From Achromobacter sp. RTa (GTDB taxonomy: Bacteria > Pseudomonadota > Gammaproteobacteria > Burkholderiales > Burkholderiaceae_B), in NCBI RefSeq assembly GCF_000757485.1, contig NZ_JPYO01000041.1, forward strand, positions 310,001-374,000: DNA of 64,000 nt. Direction: 5' to 3'. The position numbers and the translations under genes are program-made. Under the pieces are notes generated by a model. The model saw only the letters and a list, made by a program, of their open reading frames with translations. It did no database searches and had not been told where the DNA came from. Position 1 is the stretch's first letter; each line of letters begins with the position of its first letter. Shown in pieces: positions 16,825-25,181 of this stretch.

Positions 16825-17412
16825 TCAGGCGTCGGCGCCGGGCGGCTGGCCCAGTTCGGGGGCGTTGGCCACCAGCATGCGGCTGAGCAGCCGCGCCAGG
16901 GTGTCGCGCTCCTGCGGCGTGAACATGGCGAGCAGCTCCTGCTCGGCCTGCGCGTGCGCGGGCATGGCCTTGTCGGCCAGATGCCTGCCCTTGGTGGTCA
17001 GCGTGACCAGCACGCCGCGGCGGTCGGCCTTGTCCACCTCGCGGCGCACCAGGCCCTGGCTTTCCAGGCGCTTGAGAATATTGGACAGGCCGCCTGAACT
17101 GCACAGCAGCCGCGCCTGCAATTGCGAGGGCGCCAGGCAGTAGGGCGCGCCATCCACCCGCAAGGTGGTGAGTACCGCGTACTCGATGTACTTCAGGCCA
17201 TAGGGTTCCTGCGACGCGTTGATGGCGCGCAGCACCACTTCCTCAAGCCGGATCAGGCGGCCCACGACTTCCTTGCCGGAACTGTCTATGTCCGGTCGCT
17301 CGCGCCGCCACTGCGCGATGCCGCGGCCGATGAGATCGTCGTCGGGATTCAGGTGGGAATAGGGCGTGGCGGCGTCGGCCGCGGCTTGCGTCGGGTTGTC
17401 GCGATGCGTCAT
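16825..17412 (-). CDS. MarR-family transcriptional regulator
   Basis: This encodes 195 residues with a central winged-helix MarR domain. EYAVLTTLRVDG, the recognition helix region CSSGGLSNILKRLESQGLVRRE and the wing DKADRRGVLVTLTTKG are all typical. The N-terminal extension of about 45 residues is longer than average. I take the ATG at 17412. The frame runs open far upstream, but that is an antisense artefact. It is divergent from the ABC-transporter operon, and an 11-bp perfect dyad between them fits a MarR operator. It is therefore probably the local repressor, released by a small aromatic or amine ligand. Confidence 0.9.
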   Translation of the reverse strand: MTHRDNPTQAAADAATPYSHLNPDDDLIGRGIAQWRRERPDIDSSGKEVVGRLIRLEEVVLRAINASQEPYGLKYIEYAVLTTLRVDGAPYCLAPSQLQARLLCSSGGLSNILKRLESQGLVRREVDKADRRGVLVTLTTKGRHLADKAMPAHAQAEQELLAMFTPQERDTLARLLSRMLVANAPELGQPPGADA

Positions 17413-17504
17413 GGATGCGTCCGGGATCACCGGGTCTGTCCTGTCTGGAGAAGCATTTAACGCATTCCGGACAGCCTTTGCAAGCAGCGTGAAAACCCTC
17501 ATTG

Positions 17505-17530
17505 AATTTATCTTTTCAGAAAGATAAATT
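17505..17530. promoter_or_regulatory. Perfect 11-bp dyad, putative MarR operator
   Basis: AATTTATCTTT and AAAGATAAATT are exact inverted arms around TCAG, centred between the divergent MarR gene and the ABC operon. MarR-family sites are often TTATCTT/AAGATAA-type dyads, which supports the assignment. Confidence 0.7.
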
Positions 17531-17613
17531 GCTGAACAGCACCAGATACCGGGGTTCCGTGCCTGATTGTCTTCAGGTAGAGGCCCGGGCCCATCTTCTC
17601 GCGAGGAGGTTTC

Positions 17614-18648
17614 ATGGACGTCAGGATTTCCAAGGCGCTTGCATGCGTCGCCATGGTCGGTATGTGCGGTTGGGGCGGCAATGCGCTGGCGGCCGACCTG
17701 GTGGTGGGTCTTTTCGGCGGTTCGTTCCTGGACGCATCGCGCGAATGCCAGATCAAGGCTTTCGAAAAGAAAACGGGCGCCCGGGTGCGCACCAAGCTGG
17801 GCAGTTCGGCCCAGTTCGCGGCCGCGGTCCGCGCCACGGGAGGCAAGTCCGACTTCGACGTTGTGTATCTCGACAATTCGCTCGCTACCCAGCTGAAGAA
17901 CGAGAATCTGCTGGAACCCATCGATCGCGCCCGCCTCGCCAATGCGAAAGCGGTGGCGCCGTCGGCCTTCGACGGCGATACTCCGCACTACGTGAGTTTC
18001 ATGACGGGGTCCACCGTCATCGTCTACGACACCACGCAGGTCAAGACGCCGCCCAAGTCCTGGAACGATCTTGCCGACCCCGCATACGAAGGCAAGCTGG
18101 CCATCGGCGACATCAGCGGTACGGCTGGCTCGCAGTTCCTGCTGGCGCTGAACCGGATGCGCGGCGGCACGCTGGACAATCTCGACGCGGGTTTCGCCGC
18201 TATCGCGCCGCTGGCGAAGGCCTCGGCGTTGCTGTATACGCAGGCCGACCAGATCGTGTCCCTGTTCGAACGCAAGGAAATCGCCGTGGCCGTCTGGTAC
18301 TCGGACCGCGCCGGGTCGGCCATAGACAGCGGCCTGCCGCTGGCGGTGGTCTATCCCGAGGAAGGGGCGGTGGGCATCCTGCCGTCGGTGGCGATTCCCA
18401 AGGGCAGCAAGAACCCCGACCTGGCCACTCAGTACATCGACGCGCTCTTGTCCAAGGAGGTGCAGACCTGCTTCGCCGAGAAAAAATACGCCGGGCCGGT
18501 CAATACCGAGGTCCAGCTGTCGGAGAGGGCGTCGCGGATCGTGGCGGTGGGCAAGCACTTCGACGAACTGTGGCTGCCCGACCCGGCGGCGGTGGCCCGC
18601 GGCATGCCGGCCTGGGTCAGCCGCTGGCAGCGCGAGGTCGCGCGCTGA
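17614..18648 (+). CDS. ABC transporter substrate-binding protein (polyamine/PotD-like class)
   Basis: This encodes 344 residues with a Sec signal peptide ending near residue 27 (GNALAA). The mature protein has the PotD/Fe-binding type fold (DLVVGLFGGSFLDA..., FDVVYLDNSLATQLKNENLLEP, VSFMTGSTVIVYDT, WNDLADPAYEGKLAIGDISGT). A GGAGG site precedes the ATG. It is the first gene of an operon with an ATPase and two permeases and would deliver a small, probably amine-containing or cyclic amide, solute to them in the periplasm. The ligand cannot be specified. Confidence 0.92.
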   Translation: MDVRISKALACVAMVGMCGWGGNALAADLVVGLFGGSFLDASRECQIKAFEKKTGARVRTKLGSSAQFAAAVRATGGKSDFDVVYLDNSLATQLKNENLLEPIDRARLANAKAVAPSAFDGDTPHYVSFMTGSTVIVYDTTQVKTPPKSWNDLADPAYEGKLAIGDISGTAGSQFLLALNRMRGGTLDNLDAGFAAIAPLAKASALLYTQADQIVSLFERKEIAVAVWYSDRAGSAIDSGLPLAVVYPEEGAVGILPSVAIPKGSKNPDLATQYIDALLSKEVQTCFAEKKYAGPVNTEVQLSERASRIVAVGKHFDELWLPDPAAVARGMPAWVSRWQREVAR

Positions 18649-18672
18649 GGCGCCGGAACACGGGACATCGCC

Positions 18673-19764
18673 ATGCCTGCATTGACACTGGATCGTCTTG
18701 AAAAGCGCTATGAGGGGCATACGGCCGCCGCCGGCGTGTCGTTGTCCGTGAAGGACGGGGAATTCGTATCGCTGCTGGGGCCCTCGGGCTGCGGCAAGAC
18801 CACGGTGCTGCGCATGGTGGCCGGCCTGATCGCGCCCACCAGCGGCCGCATCCTGGTCGACGACCGCGACATCACCCGGCTGCCGCCGAACCAGCGCCAG
18901 GTCGGCCTGGTGTTTCAGTCGTACGCTCTGTTTCCCCACATGACCGTGTTTGAAAACGTGGCTTTCGGGCTGCGCCGGCAGGGCATAGCCGGGGCGGCCT
19001 TGCGGGCGCGCGTCGAGGAGGCCCTGGCCAGCGTGCGCCTGTCGGGCCTGGGCGAGCGCATGCCCAGGCAGCTTTCGGGCGGCCAGCAGCAGCGCGTGGC
19101 GGTGGCGCGCTCCATCGCGCCGCGCCCCAGCATCCTGCTGTTCGACGAGCCGCTGTCCAACCTGGACGCGGTGTTGCGGGACGAGATGCAGATAGAGCTG
19201 AAGCGCCTGCAGCGCGAGGTGGGCATCACGACGCTGTTCGTCACGCACGACCAGACCGAAGCCATGAGCATGTCCGACCGGGTCTGCGTGCTGGCCGGCG
19301 GCGTGGTGCAGCAGTTCGATACGCCCGAGGCCATTTACCACCGTCCCGCCACGGGTTTCGTGGCGGGCTTCATCGGCCGGCCCAACCGGCTCCAGGGCCG
19401 CCTGGCGATGGACGGAGGCGGCCCGCAAGCGGAACTGCAGGGCGGGCACCGCCTGCCGGTGGAACGCGCCGAGGGGCTCGCGGCCGGCGACGCGCTCGAC
19501 GTGGTGGTGCGCCAGGAGGACATTTCCATACTGCCGCTGAAGGACGCGGCTGGCGCGGGCCTGCCGGGCCGGATCGCGCTGCGCTCGTTCGTGGGGGCGC
19601 GGGTCCAGTATGTGGTGGCGCTGCCGGGCGGCGGGGAACTCATCGCCGACACGCCCACCAACGGCCCGCAGTCGGGGCTTGCGGCAGGCGATGAGGTGTG
19701 GCTGGGGGTGCGGCCGCAGCATGTGTACGCCACGCGCCGCGCCGGCGCGGAGGCCGCGGCATGA
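18673..19764 (+). CDS. ABC transporter ATP-binding protein (PotA-like)
   Basis: This encodes 363 residues. Walker A GPSGCGKTT is at about 37-45, the Q loop is VFQSYALFPHMTVFENV, the signature LSGGQQQRVAVARS, Walker B ILLFDEPLSNLD and the H loop VTHDQTEAMSMSD. A TOBE-type regulatory domain fills the C-terminal 110 residues, as in PotA. It lies 24 bases after the binding-protein gene, and its stop overlaps the next start by four bases, so it is in the same operon. It energises import of the solute. Confidence 0.95.
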   Translation: MPALTLDRLEKRYEGHTAAAGVSLSVKDGEFVSLLGPSGCGKTTVLRMVAGLIAPTSGRILVDDRDITRLPPNQRQVGLVFQSYALFPHMTVFENVAFGLRRQGIAGAALRARVEEALASVRLSGLGERMPRQLSGGQQQRVAVARSIAPRPSILLFDEPLSNLDAVLRDEMQIELKRLQREVGITTLFVTHDQTEAMSMSDRVCVLAGGVVQQFDTPEAIYHRPATGFVAGFIGRPNRLQGRLAMDGGGPQAELQGGHRLPVERAEGLAAGDALDVVVRQEDISILPLKDAAGAGLPGRIALRSFVGARVQYVVALPGGGELIADTPTNGPQSGLAAGDEVWLGVRPQHVYATRRAGAEAAA

Positions 19765-20609
19765 GGCGCCGCTCGGCGGGCGCGCTGCTCGCGTCGCCCT
19801 TGCTGCTCGTGCTGCTGCTGGCCTTCGTGGGGCCGGCGCTCTTCATGGCGCCGCTCAGCCTGCGCGAATACGTGCCGGGCGCGGGCATCGGCGCAGGCTA
19901 CACGCTGGGCAATTACACGCGGCTGGCCACGGATCCGTTCTACCGCGAAGTCATTTTGCGCAGCCTGGGCCTGGGCTTGAGCGTGACGGCGCTTTGCCTG
20001 CTGCTCGGCTATCCGCTGGCCTGGGTCATCGCGCATGCGCGTCCGCGTCTGAAGCTGGCCCTGACCCTGCTGGTCATTTTCCCCATGCTGCTGAATCTGG
20101 TCGTGCGGTCTTTCGGCTGGATCGCGCTCCTGTCCAACCGCGGCCTGCTGAACAATGCGCTGATGGACCTGGGGCTGATCGAGCGCCCGCTCAAGCTCAT
20201 GTTCAACCTGACCGGCGTCCTCGTGGGCATGGCGCACATTTTCCTGCCCTTCATGGTGCTGATGCTGGTGCCCGTCATCCAGGCCGTGCCGCGGGACCTG
20301 CGGGACGCGGCCTACACCTTGCAGGCCGGCAGGCTGCGCACCTTTCTGTCCGTGACGCTGCCGCTGACGGCGCACGGCATCCTGGCCGGGTCCATCATGG
20401 TGTTCGTGCTGACGATCAGCGCGCTCGTCACTCCCCGCATGCTGGGAGGGCCGACCTACAAGGTCATGGCCACCATGATCTACGACGACTTCCTGCTGAC
20501 GCTGGACTGGCCGTCCGGAGCCGCGATGGCGTTCGCGCTGACCGCGCTGACGCTGGCGGTGATCGGGGTGTCCAGCCGGCTGCTGAAACGCTGGGGAGGC
20601 GAACAATGA
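19761..20609 (+). CDS. ABC transporter permease (PotB-like)
   Basis: This encodes 282 residues starting at the ATG that overlaps the ATPase stop (ATGA). There are about six spans. The cytoplasmic EAA-like loop that contacts the ATPase reads RDLRDAAYTLQAGRLRTFLSVTLPL. GYTLGNYTRLATDPFYREV is typical of the PotB/CysT permease family. It forms a heterodimeric channel with the next gene product. Confidence 0.93.
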   Translation: MRRRSAGALLASPLLLVLLLAFVGPALFMAPLSLREYVPGAGIGAGYTLGNYTRLATDPFYREVILRSLGLGLSVTALCLLLGYPLAWVIAHARPRLKLALTLLVIFPMLLNLVVRSFGWIALLSNRGLLNNALMDLGLIERPLKLMFNLTGVLVGMAHIFLPFMVLMLVPVIQAVPRDLRDAAYTLQAGRLRTFLSVTLPLTAHGILAGSIMVFVLTISALVTPRMLGGPTYKVMATMIYDDFLLTLDWPSGAAMAFALTALTLAVIGVSSRLLKRWGGEQ

Positions 20610-21397
20610 GCGAACGCCGCGCGAGCGGGCCGGTCCTGACCGGCATCGCGTTCCTGGTCGTGCTGTTCCTGCAGCTGCCGGTGCTGGTGGTGGTGCTGGC
20701 CGCCTTCAGCGACACGGCCTACCTGACGCTGCCGCCGAAGGGGCTGACCCTGAAATGGTTCGAGGCGGCGCTGAGCGATCCCGACTACCTGGAGGCTGCC
20801 TGGACCAGCCTGTGGCTGGCGGCCGGTTCGACCGCGGCTTCGCTGGCGCTCGGGCTGGCGGGCGCGTGCGCCATCCAGCGCCGCATGGTGCCGGGGGCCG
20901 CCTTGCTGAACGCGCTGTTCATGGCGCCGCTGATTCTCCCTTCCGTGGTGCTGGGGGTGGCGCTGCTGCAGTACTACGCGGCGGCGGGGCTGCGCGGCAG
21001 CAATGTCGGCCTGTGGCTGGCCCACGTGGTCATTACGGTGCCCTACGTGGTGCGCGCCAGCCTGGCCAGCCTGGCGTCGGTGGACGAGGCGCTGGAGGAT
21101 GCGGCCTGCGTGCTCGGCGCCGGGCGCCTGGAGGCGTTCCGGCTGGTGACGCTGCCGCTGCTCAAGCCTGGCCTGGTGGCCGGAGGCCTGTTCGCCTTCA
21201 TTACTTCGCTCGATAACGTGCCGGTATCGGTGTTCCTGCTGTCCGCCAGCCAGAACACTTTGCCGGTGAAGATTTTCACCTCGGTGGAGCAGGGCGTGGA
21301 TCCGTCGGTGGCGGCGGTCTCGGCGCTGCTCATCCTGGTTACCGGGATTGCCCTGGTGCTCGCGGAGCGCTGGACGGGTTTCCACAAGCATGTGTAA
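20606..21397 (+). CDS. ABC transporter permease (PotC-like)
   Basis: This encodes 263 residues whose ATG overlaps the previous stop by four bases. There are about six spans. The EAA loop reads VDEALEDAACVLGAGRLEAFRLVTLPLL (split here as a motif description), and LPPKGLTLKWFEAALSD in the first periplasmic loop is typical of PotC. It partners the PotB-like permease. Confidence 0.93.
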   Translation: MSERRASGPVLTGIAFLVVLFLQLPVLVVVLAAFSDTAYLTLPPKGLTLKWFEAALSDPDYLEAAWTSLWLAAGSTAASLALGLAGACAIQRRMVPGAALLNALFMAPLILPSVVLGVALLQYYAAAGLRGSNVGLWLAHVVITVPYVVRASLASLASVDEALEDAACVLGAGRLEAFRLVTLPLLKPGLVAGGLFAFITSLDNVPVSVFLLSASQNTLPVKIFTSVEQGVDPSVAAVSALLILVTGIALVLAERWTGFHKHV

Positions 21398-21411
21398 GAC
21401 AAGGAGCGGCG

Positions 21412-22230
21412 ATGTCCGTGACGAGTAAGGGTTTTCCGTTATTCCTGACGTTCGATGTGGACGCCGAGACCATGTGGACGGCGCGCGATGCGGCCTACGC
21501 CAAGCGCCCGATCCTGATGTCGCAGGGCGCCTACGGCTGGAAGGTCGGCGTGCCGCGCGTGCTGGCGCTGCTGGCGCGCCACGAGGTCAAGGCCACGTTC
21601 TTCGTTCCGGGCGTGGTGGCGCTGGCGCATCCGGACATGGTGCGCTCCATTGTGGACCACGGCCACGAGGTGGCGCACCACAGCCACACGCACCGCTGGA
21701 TCGTCAACCTGACGCCGGAGGAAGAGCGGGAGGAAATGGAGCTCGGCATGGACGCGCTGGTGCGCACCGCGGGATACCGGCCGCGAGGCTGGCGTTCGCC
21801 CGCCGCCGAGTTCAGCGAGATCACGCTGGACCTGATCCGCGAATACGGCTTCGACTATTCGTCGAATTTCTTCGACGACGATTCTCCCTATCTGCTGGAG
21901 ATCGGCGGCCGGTCCACGGATATCGTGGAGCTGCCGTTTCGCTGGGTGCTGGACGACGCGCCCTTTTTCCAATACTCGATCGTGCTGCCCGGGCGCACGA
22001 TGCAGTCGCCTTCCGCCGTGCTGGAGGCATGGAAGCGCGAATTCGACCTGTTGTATGCCGAGGATCGGATGATGATGCTGGGCATGCACCCCGAGATCAT
22101 CGGCCAGCCCTCGCGCCTGTACGTGCTGGACGAGATGATCCGCTACGCCAAGGCGCACGAGCGGGTCTGGATAGACCGCTGCGACGTGATGACGGACGAC
22201 ATCCGGCCGCGCCTGCGGAGCGCGGCATGA
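21412..22230 (+). CDS. Polysaccharide-deacetylase-fold hydrolase (PuuE/peptidoglycan deacetylase-like)
   Basis: This encodes 272 residues of the NodB/CE4-like fold without a signal peptide. FLTFDVDAETMW supplies the metal/catalytic Asp residues, KATFFVPG follows, and HEVAHHSHTHRW gives the metal-binding His pair. RSPAAEFS and MMLGMHPEIIG are later family motifs. Cytoplasmic members of this branch include PuuE allantoinase and related amide hydrolases, and the setting inside an import/amidase operon favours hydrolysis of a cyclic amide or N-acyl group over cell-wall modification. It is 14 bases after the permease gene and overlaps the following SDR start. Confidence 0.88.
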   Translation: MSVTSKGFPLFLTFDVDAETMWTARDAAYAKRPILMSQGAYGWKVGVPRVLALLARHEVKATFFVPGVVALAHPDMVRSIVDHGHEVAHHSHTHRWIVNLTPEEEREEMELGMDALVRTAGYRPRGWRSPAAEFSEITLDLIREYGFDYSSNFFDDDSPYLLEIGGRSTDIVELPFRWVLDDAPFFQYSIVLPGRTMQSPSAVLEAWKREFDLLYAEDRMMMLGMHPEIIGQPSRLYVLDEMIRYAKAHERVWIDRCDVMTDDIRPRLRSAA

Positions 22231-22973
22231 GCGGGGGCCGGCGCTTTGTGGTGGCGGGCGGCGCCAGCGGTATCGGGCTGGCGTTCGCGCGCCTGGCGTT
22301 GGGCCGGGGCGCGGCGGTCGCGATCCTGGACCGCGACGCCGGCGCGCTTGCCGAGGCTGTTCGCGAGCTGCCGCCGGCCGCCGCGCTGGCCTGCGACGTG
22401 ACGGACAGCGCCGCCGTCGACCGAGCCCTGCGGGAGGCCGCAGATGCGCTGGGCGGCATCGACGGCGTGGTCAATTGCGCGGGCGTCGACCTGCTGGCCG
22501 ACCTGGAGTCGATGCGGGACGAAGACTGGAACCGTGTGCTGGCGGTGAACCTGAGCGGCCCCATGCATGTGTGCCGCGCCGCGGTGCCGCATCTGAAGAA
22601 GGCGGGCGGCGGCAGCATCGTCAACGTGTCTTCCGCGGCCGGTCTCAGTCCGCTGCCGCAGCGCAGCGCCTATTGCGCCGCCAAGGCGGGGATCAATATG
22701 TTCGGCAAGGCGCTGGCGATGGAACTGGCCGCTTTCGGGATCCGGGTCGCGACCGTGTGCCCCGGCGCGGTGGACACGCCCCTGTTCCGTTCGAGCTACG
22801 AGGACGCCCCGGATCCCCAGGCCGCCCTGGCCGCCATACGCGCGCGCTACGCCTTGCGGCGCGTCGCCAGGCCGGAGGAAGTGGCAGAGGCCATTCTGTT
22901 CCTCAGCGGTTCCGGCGCCAGCTATATCACCGGAGCAACCCTGGCGGTGGACGGCGGCCGCAGCTTCCATTAG
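22227..22973 (+). CDS. SDR-family oxidoreductase (first of a pair)
   Basis: This encodes 248 residues beginning at the ATG that overlaps the previous stop. The glycine motif is GGASGIG (residues 11-17), NCAG follows, and the active-site Ser is in VNVSSAAG with Tyr/Lys in YCAAK. The C terminus ITGATLAVDGGRSFH is typical. It is an NAD(P)-dependent alcohol/ketone oxidoreductase of unknown substrate, translationally coupled to the hydrolase gene upstream. Confidence 0.9.
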   Translation: MSGGRRFVVAGGASGIGLAFARLALGRGAAVAILDRDAGALAEAVRELPPAAALACDVTDSAAVDRALREAADALGGIDGVVNCAGVDLLADLESMRDEDWNRVLAVNLSGPMHVCRAAVPHLKKAGGGSIVNVSSAAGLSPLPQRSAYCAAKAGINMFGKALAMELAAFGIRVATVCPGAVDTPLFRSSYEDAPDPQAALAAIRARYALRRVARPEEVAEAILFLSGSGASYITGATLAVDGGRSFH

Positions 22974-23023
22974 GCCCCGCGGGCGAATACCGCGGTGAAA
23001 GACAGATGGGACAGGACGATGCC

Positions 23024-23761
23024 ATGAGCGAGCGTTTCAAAGGGAAAGTCGTCGTCGTGACAGGCGGCGGGCAGGGCATAGGCGCGGCCGCGGCCCGGCG
23101 TTTCGCGGCGGAGGGCGCCCGGGTGGCGGTGCTCGATCTCGACGTGGAAGAAGCGCGCCGGGAGGCGCGGGCCGCGCTGGCGTTGGAGGGCGATTGCACC
23201 GTGCCCGAGGTGATGGAGGAATTCTTCGCCCGCGTGGAATCCTCATTAGGCCCGCCGGACGTGCTGTTCAACAACGTGGGCCAGAGCGCGCGCGAGCGGT
23301 CCGGCCCCTTCGCGGAATCGGACGAAGCCACATGGCGCTTCGTGCTGGAGGTGTCGTTGCTGACGGCGATGCGCGCATCGCGGCTGGCGGCGCCGGGTAT
23401 GCGGGCTCGTGGTTACGGCCGCATCGTGAACATGAGCAGCGATGCCGCTTTCGCAGGCGACGCAGGGCTGGCCGACTACGCCGCCGCGAAGATGGGCGTG
23501 GTCGGGTTCACGCGTTCGCTGGCGCGCGAACTGGCGCCTGCGGGCGTCACGGTCAACGCGGTGTGCCCCGGCGCCATCCGCACCCGCGCGCACGAGCGCC
23601 TGACGCCGGCGATCCTGCAGCGCATCGTGGCGCAGACTCCCGCGGGTTTCGTGGGCGAGCCGGACGACGTGGCCGCGGCGGTGGCCTTCCTGGCGTCCGA
23701 AGAGGCGCGTTTCATTACGGGGCAGACCCTGTTGATCGATGGCGGCCGCTGGATGGTCTAG
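23024..23761 (+). CDS. SDR-family oxidoreductase (second of a pair)
   Basis: This encodes 245 residues from the ATG at 23024, which has AGGA nine bases upstream. An in-frame ATG at 23006 would add six residues. Motifs are GGGQGIG near the N terminus, NNVGQ, VNMSSDAA and YAAAK, ending GQTLLIDGGRWMV. The two adjacent SDRs are clearly different in sequence (not a recent duplication), so they probably act on successive or stereochemically different intermediates. Confidence 0.9.
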   Translation: MSERFKGKVVVVTGGGQGIGAAAARRFAAEGARVAVLDLDVEEARREARAALALEGDCTVPEVMEEFFARVESSLGPPDVLFNNVGQSARERSGPFAESDEATWRFVLEVSLLTAMRASRLAAPGMRARGYGRIVNMSSDAAFAGDAGLADYAAAKMGVVGFTRSLARELAPAGVTVNAVCPGAIRTRAHERLTPAILQRIVAQTPAGFVGEPDDVAAAVAFLASEEARFITGQTLLIDGGRWMV

Positions 23762-23789
23762 CGGCGGCGTTTGACGGAGGCAGGAAGGA

Positions 23790-25172
23790 ATGGATGAATT
23801 GACGAGCATGGATGCGCTGGCGCTGGCCGCCGCGATCCGGCGCGGGCAGGCGTCGCCGGTGGAGGCCGTGTCCGCGGTGCTGGAGCGCATCGCGGCCCGG
23901 GCCGACCTCAACGCGTTCATCACGGTGACGGCGGACCAGGCGCTGGCCGCCGCCCGCGAAGCCGAGGCGGCGGTGCGCAGGGGCGACCCGTTGGGGCCGC
24001 TGCATGGCGTGCCGTATTCGGTCAAGGACCTCACGTTGACGGCGGGCGTGCGCACGACGATGGGGTCCGCCATTTTCGAAGACTTCGTGCCGCGCGAGGA
24101 CGCGGTGGCCGTGGCGCGGGCCAAGGCCGCGGGCGCCATCCTGATCGGCAAGACCACCACGCCCGAATTCGGGCACAAGCAAAGCACCGATGCTCCCTTG
24201 TTCGGTCGCACGCTCAACCCGATCGATCCGCGCTATACCTGCGGCGCTTCCAGCGGCGGGGCCGCGGCGGCCGTGGCGGCGGGCATGGGGCCCCTGGCCC
24301 TTGGGACCGACGGCGGCGGCTCGATCCGCATTCCCGCGTCCTGCTGCGGCATCGTGGGCATGAAGGCCACGCTGGGCGCCATCCCCAACCTGCAGCCGGC
24401 GGATCTCTTCGGCGCGAACTCCTACGTAGGGCCGATGGCCCGCAACGTCGCCGATACCGCCTTGCTTTACGGGGTGCTCCAAGGCGCCGACCGCCGGGAT
24501 CCCTACGGCCAGCTGGCGCTTCCGGAGCGCGGGCCGGCCGAGGCGACGCTGGCTGGGCTGCGGGTGGCCTATCTGCCCGCTTGCGGCAATCCGGTGGATC
24601 CGGAAGTGCTGGCGGCCACGGACGCGGCGGTGCGGCGCATGGCAGAGGACGGCGCGCATGTCGAGCCGGTGTCGCTGGATTTCGTGTCGCTCGAACGGCA
24701 TTTCCTGGTCATCCTGGAGTCGGTGACGGCCTCGCGCGTGGGGCCCAGGCTGGAGGCCTTCCGCGAACGTCTCGATCCTTCGCTGGTGGCCACGGTGGAG
24801 CGGGGCCGCGAGCACGGCGCGGCCGCGCTGCTGGACGCGATCGCGGCGCGCACGCAGGCCTTCAATGCCCTGCAGGCCGTGTTCGAACGCCACGATGTCC
24901 TGGTGTCGCCGACGGTGTCGGCGCCGCCCCTGCCGGTCACGCAGGATCCCAACGGCATCGTCGAGATCGCCGGCAGGCCCGCGGGCACGATACGCGGCGC
25001 CTGGTATCCCTATACCTATCCCATGAACCTTACGGGCCATCCTGCGCTGTCTATGCCTTGCGGCCGGTCGGCGGCGGGGCTGCCCATCGGGTTGCAGCTC
25101 TGCGGCCGGTGGCACGAGGACTGGCGGCTGCTCGACGTGGCGGCCCGCGTCGAGCGGCTGCTGGCAGGATGA
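23790..25172 (+). CDS. Amidase-signature family hydrolase
   Basis: This encodes 460 residues. The Ser-cis-Ser-Lys triad is visible as Lys79 (YSVKDLT), cis-Ser154 (GASSGG) and nucleophile Ser178 (TDGGGSIRIPAS), the same spacing as in GatA. It hydrolyses an amide to acid and ammonia. It is the last gene of the MarR-flanked operon and ends 9 bases before the convergent Bug receptor. It is not GatA because no gatB/gatC neighbours exist and the specificity region differs. Confidence 0.93.
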   Translation: MDELTSMDALALAAAIRRGQASPVEAVSAVLERIAARADLNAFITVTADQALAAAREAEAAVRRGDPLGPLHGVPYSVKDLTLTAGVRTTMGSAIFEDFVPREDAVAVARAKAAGAILIGKTTTPEFGHKQSTDAPLFGRTLNPIDPRYTCGASSGGAAAAVAAGMGPLALGTDGGGSIRIPASCCGIVGMKATLGAIPNLQPADLFGANSYVGPMARNVADTALLYGVLQGADRRDPYGQLALPERGPAEATLAGLRVAYLPACGNPVDPEVLAATDAAVRRMAEDGAHVEPVSLDFVSLERHFLVILESVTASRVGPRLEAFRERLDPSLVATVERGREHGAAALLDAIAARTQAFNALQAVFERHDVLVSPTVSAPPLPVTQDPNGIVEIAGRPAGTIRGAWYPYTYPMNLTGHPALSMPCGRSAAGLPIGLQLCGRWHEDWRLLDVAARVERLLAG

Positions 25173-25181
25173 CGGCGCGCC

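Noticed and set aside
16825..19722. A 965-residue open frame continuing upstream of the MarR gene
   Set aside because: Beyond 17412 it lies antisense to the ABC-transporter genes, has no domain and is explained by the GC-rich third-position pattern. Only the MarR part is real.
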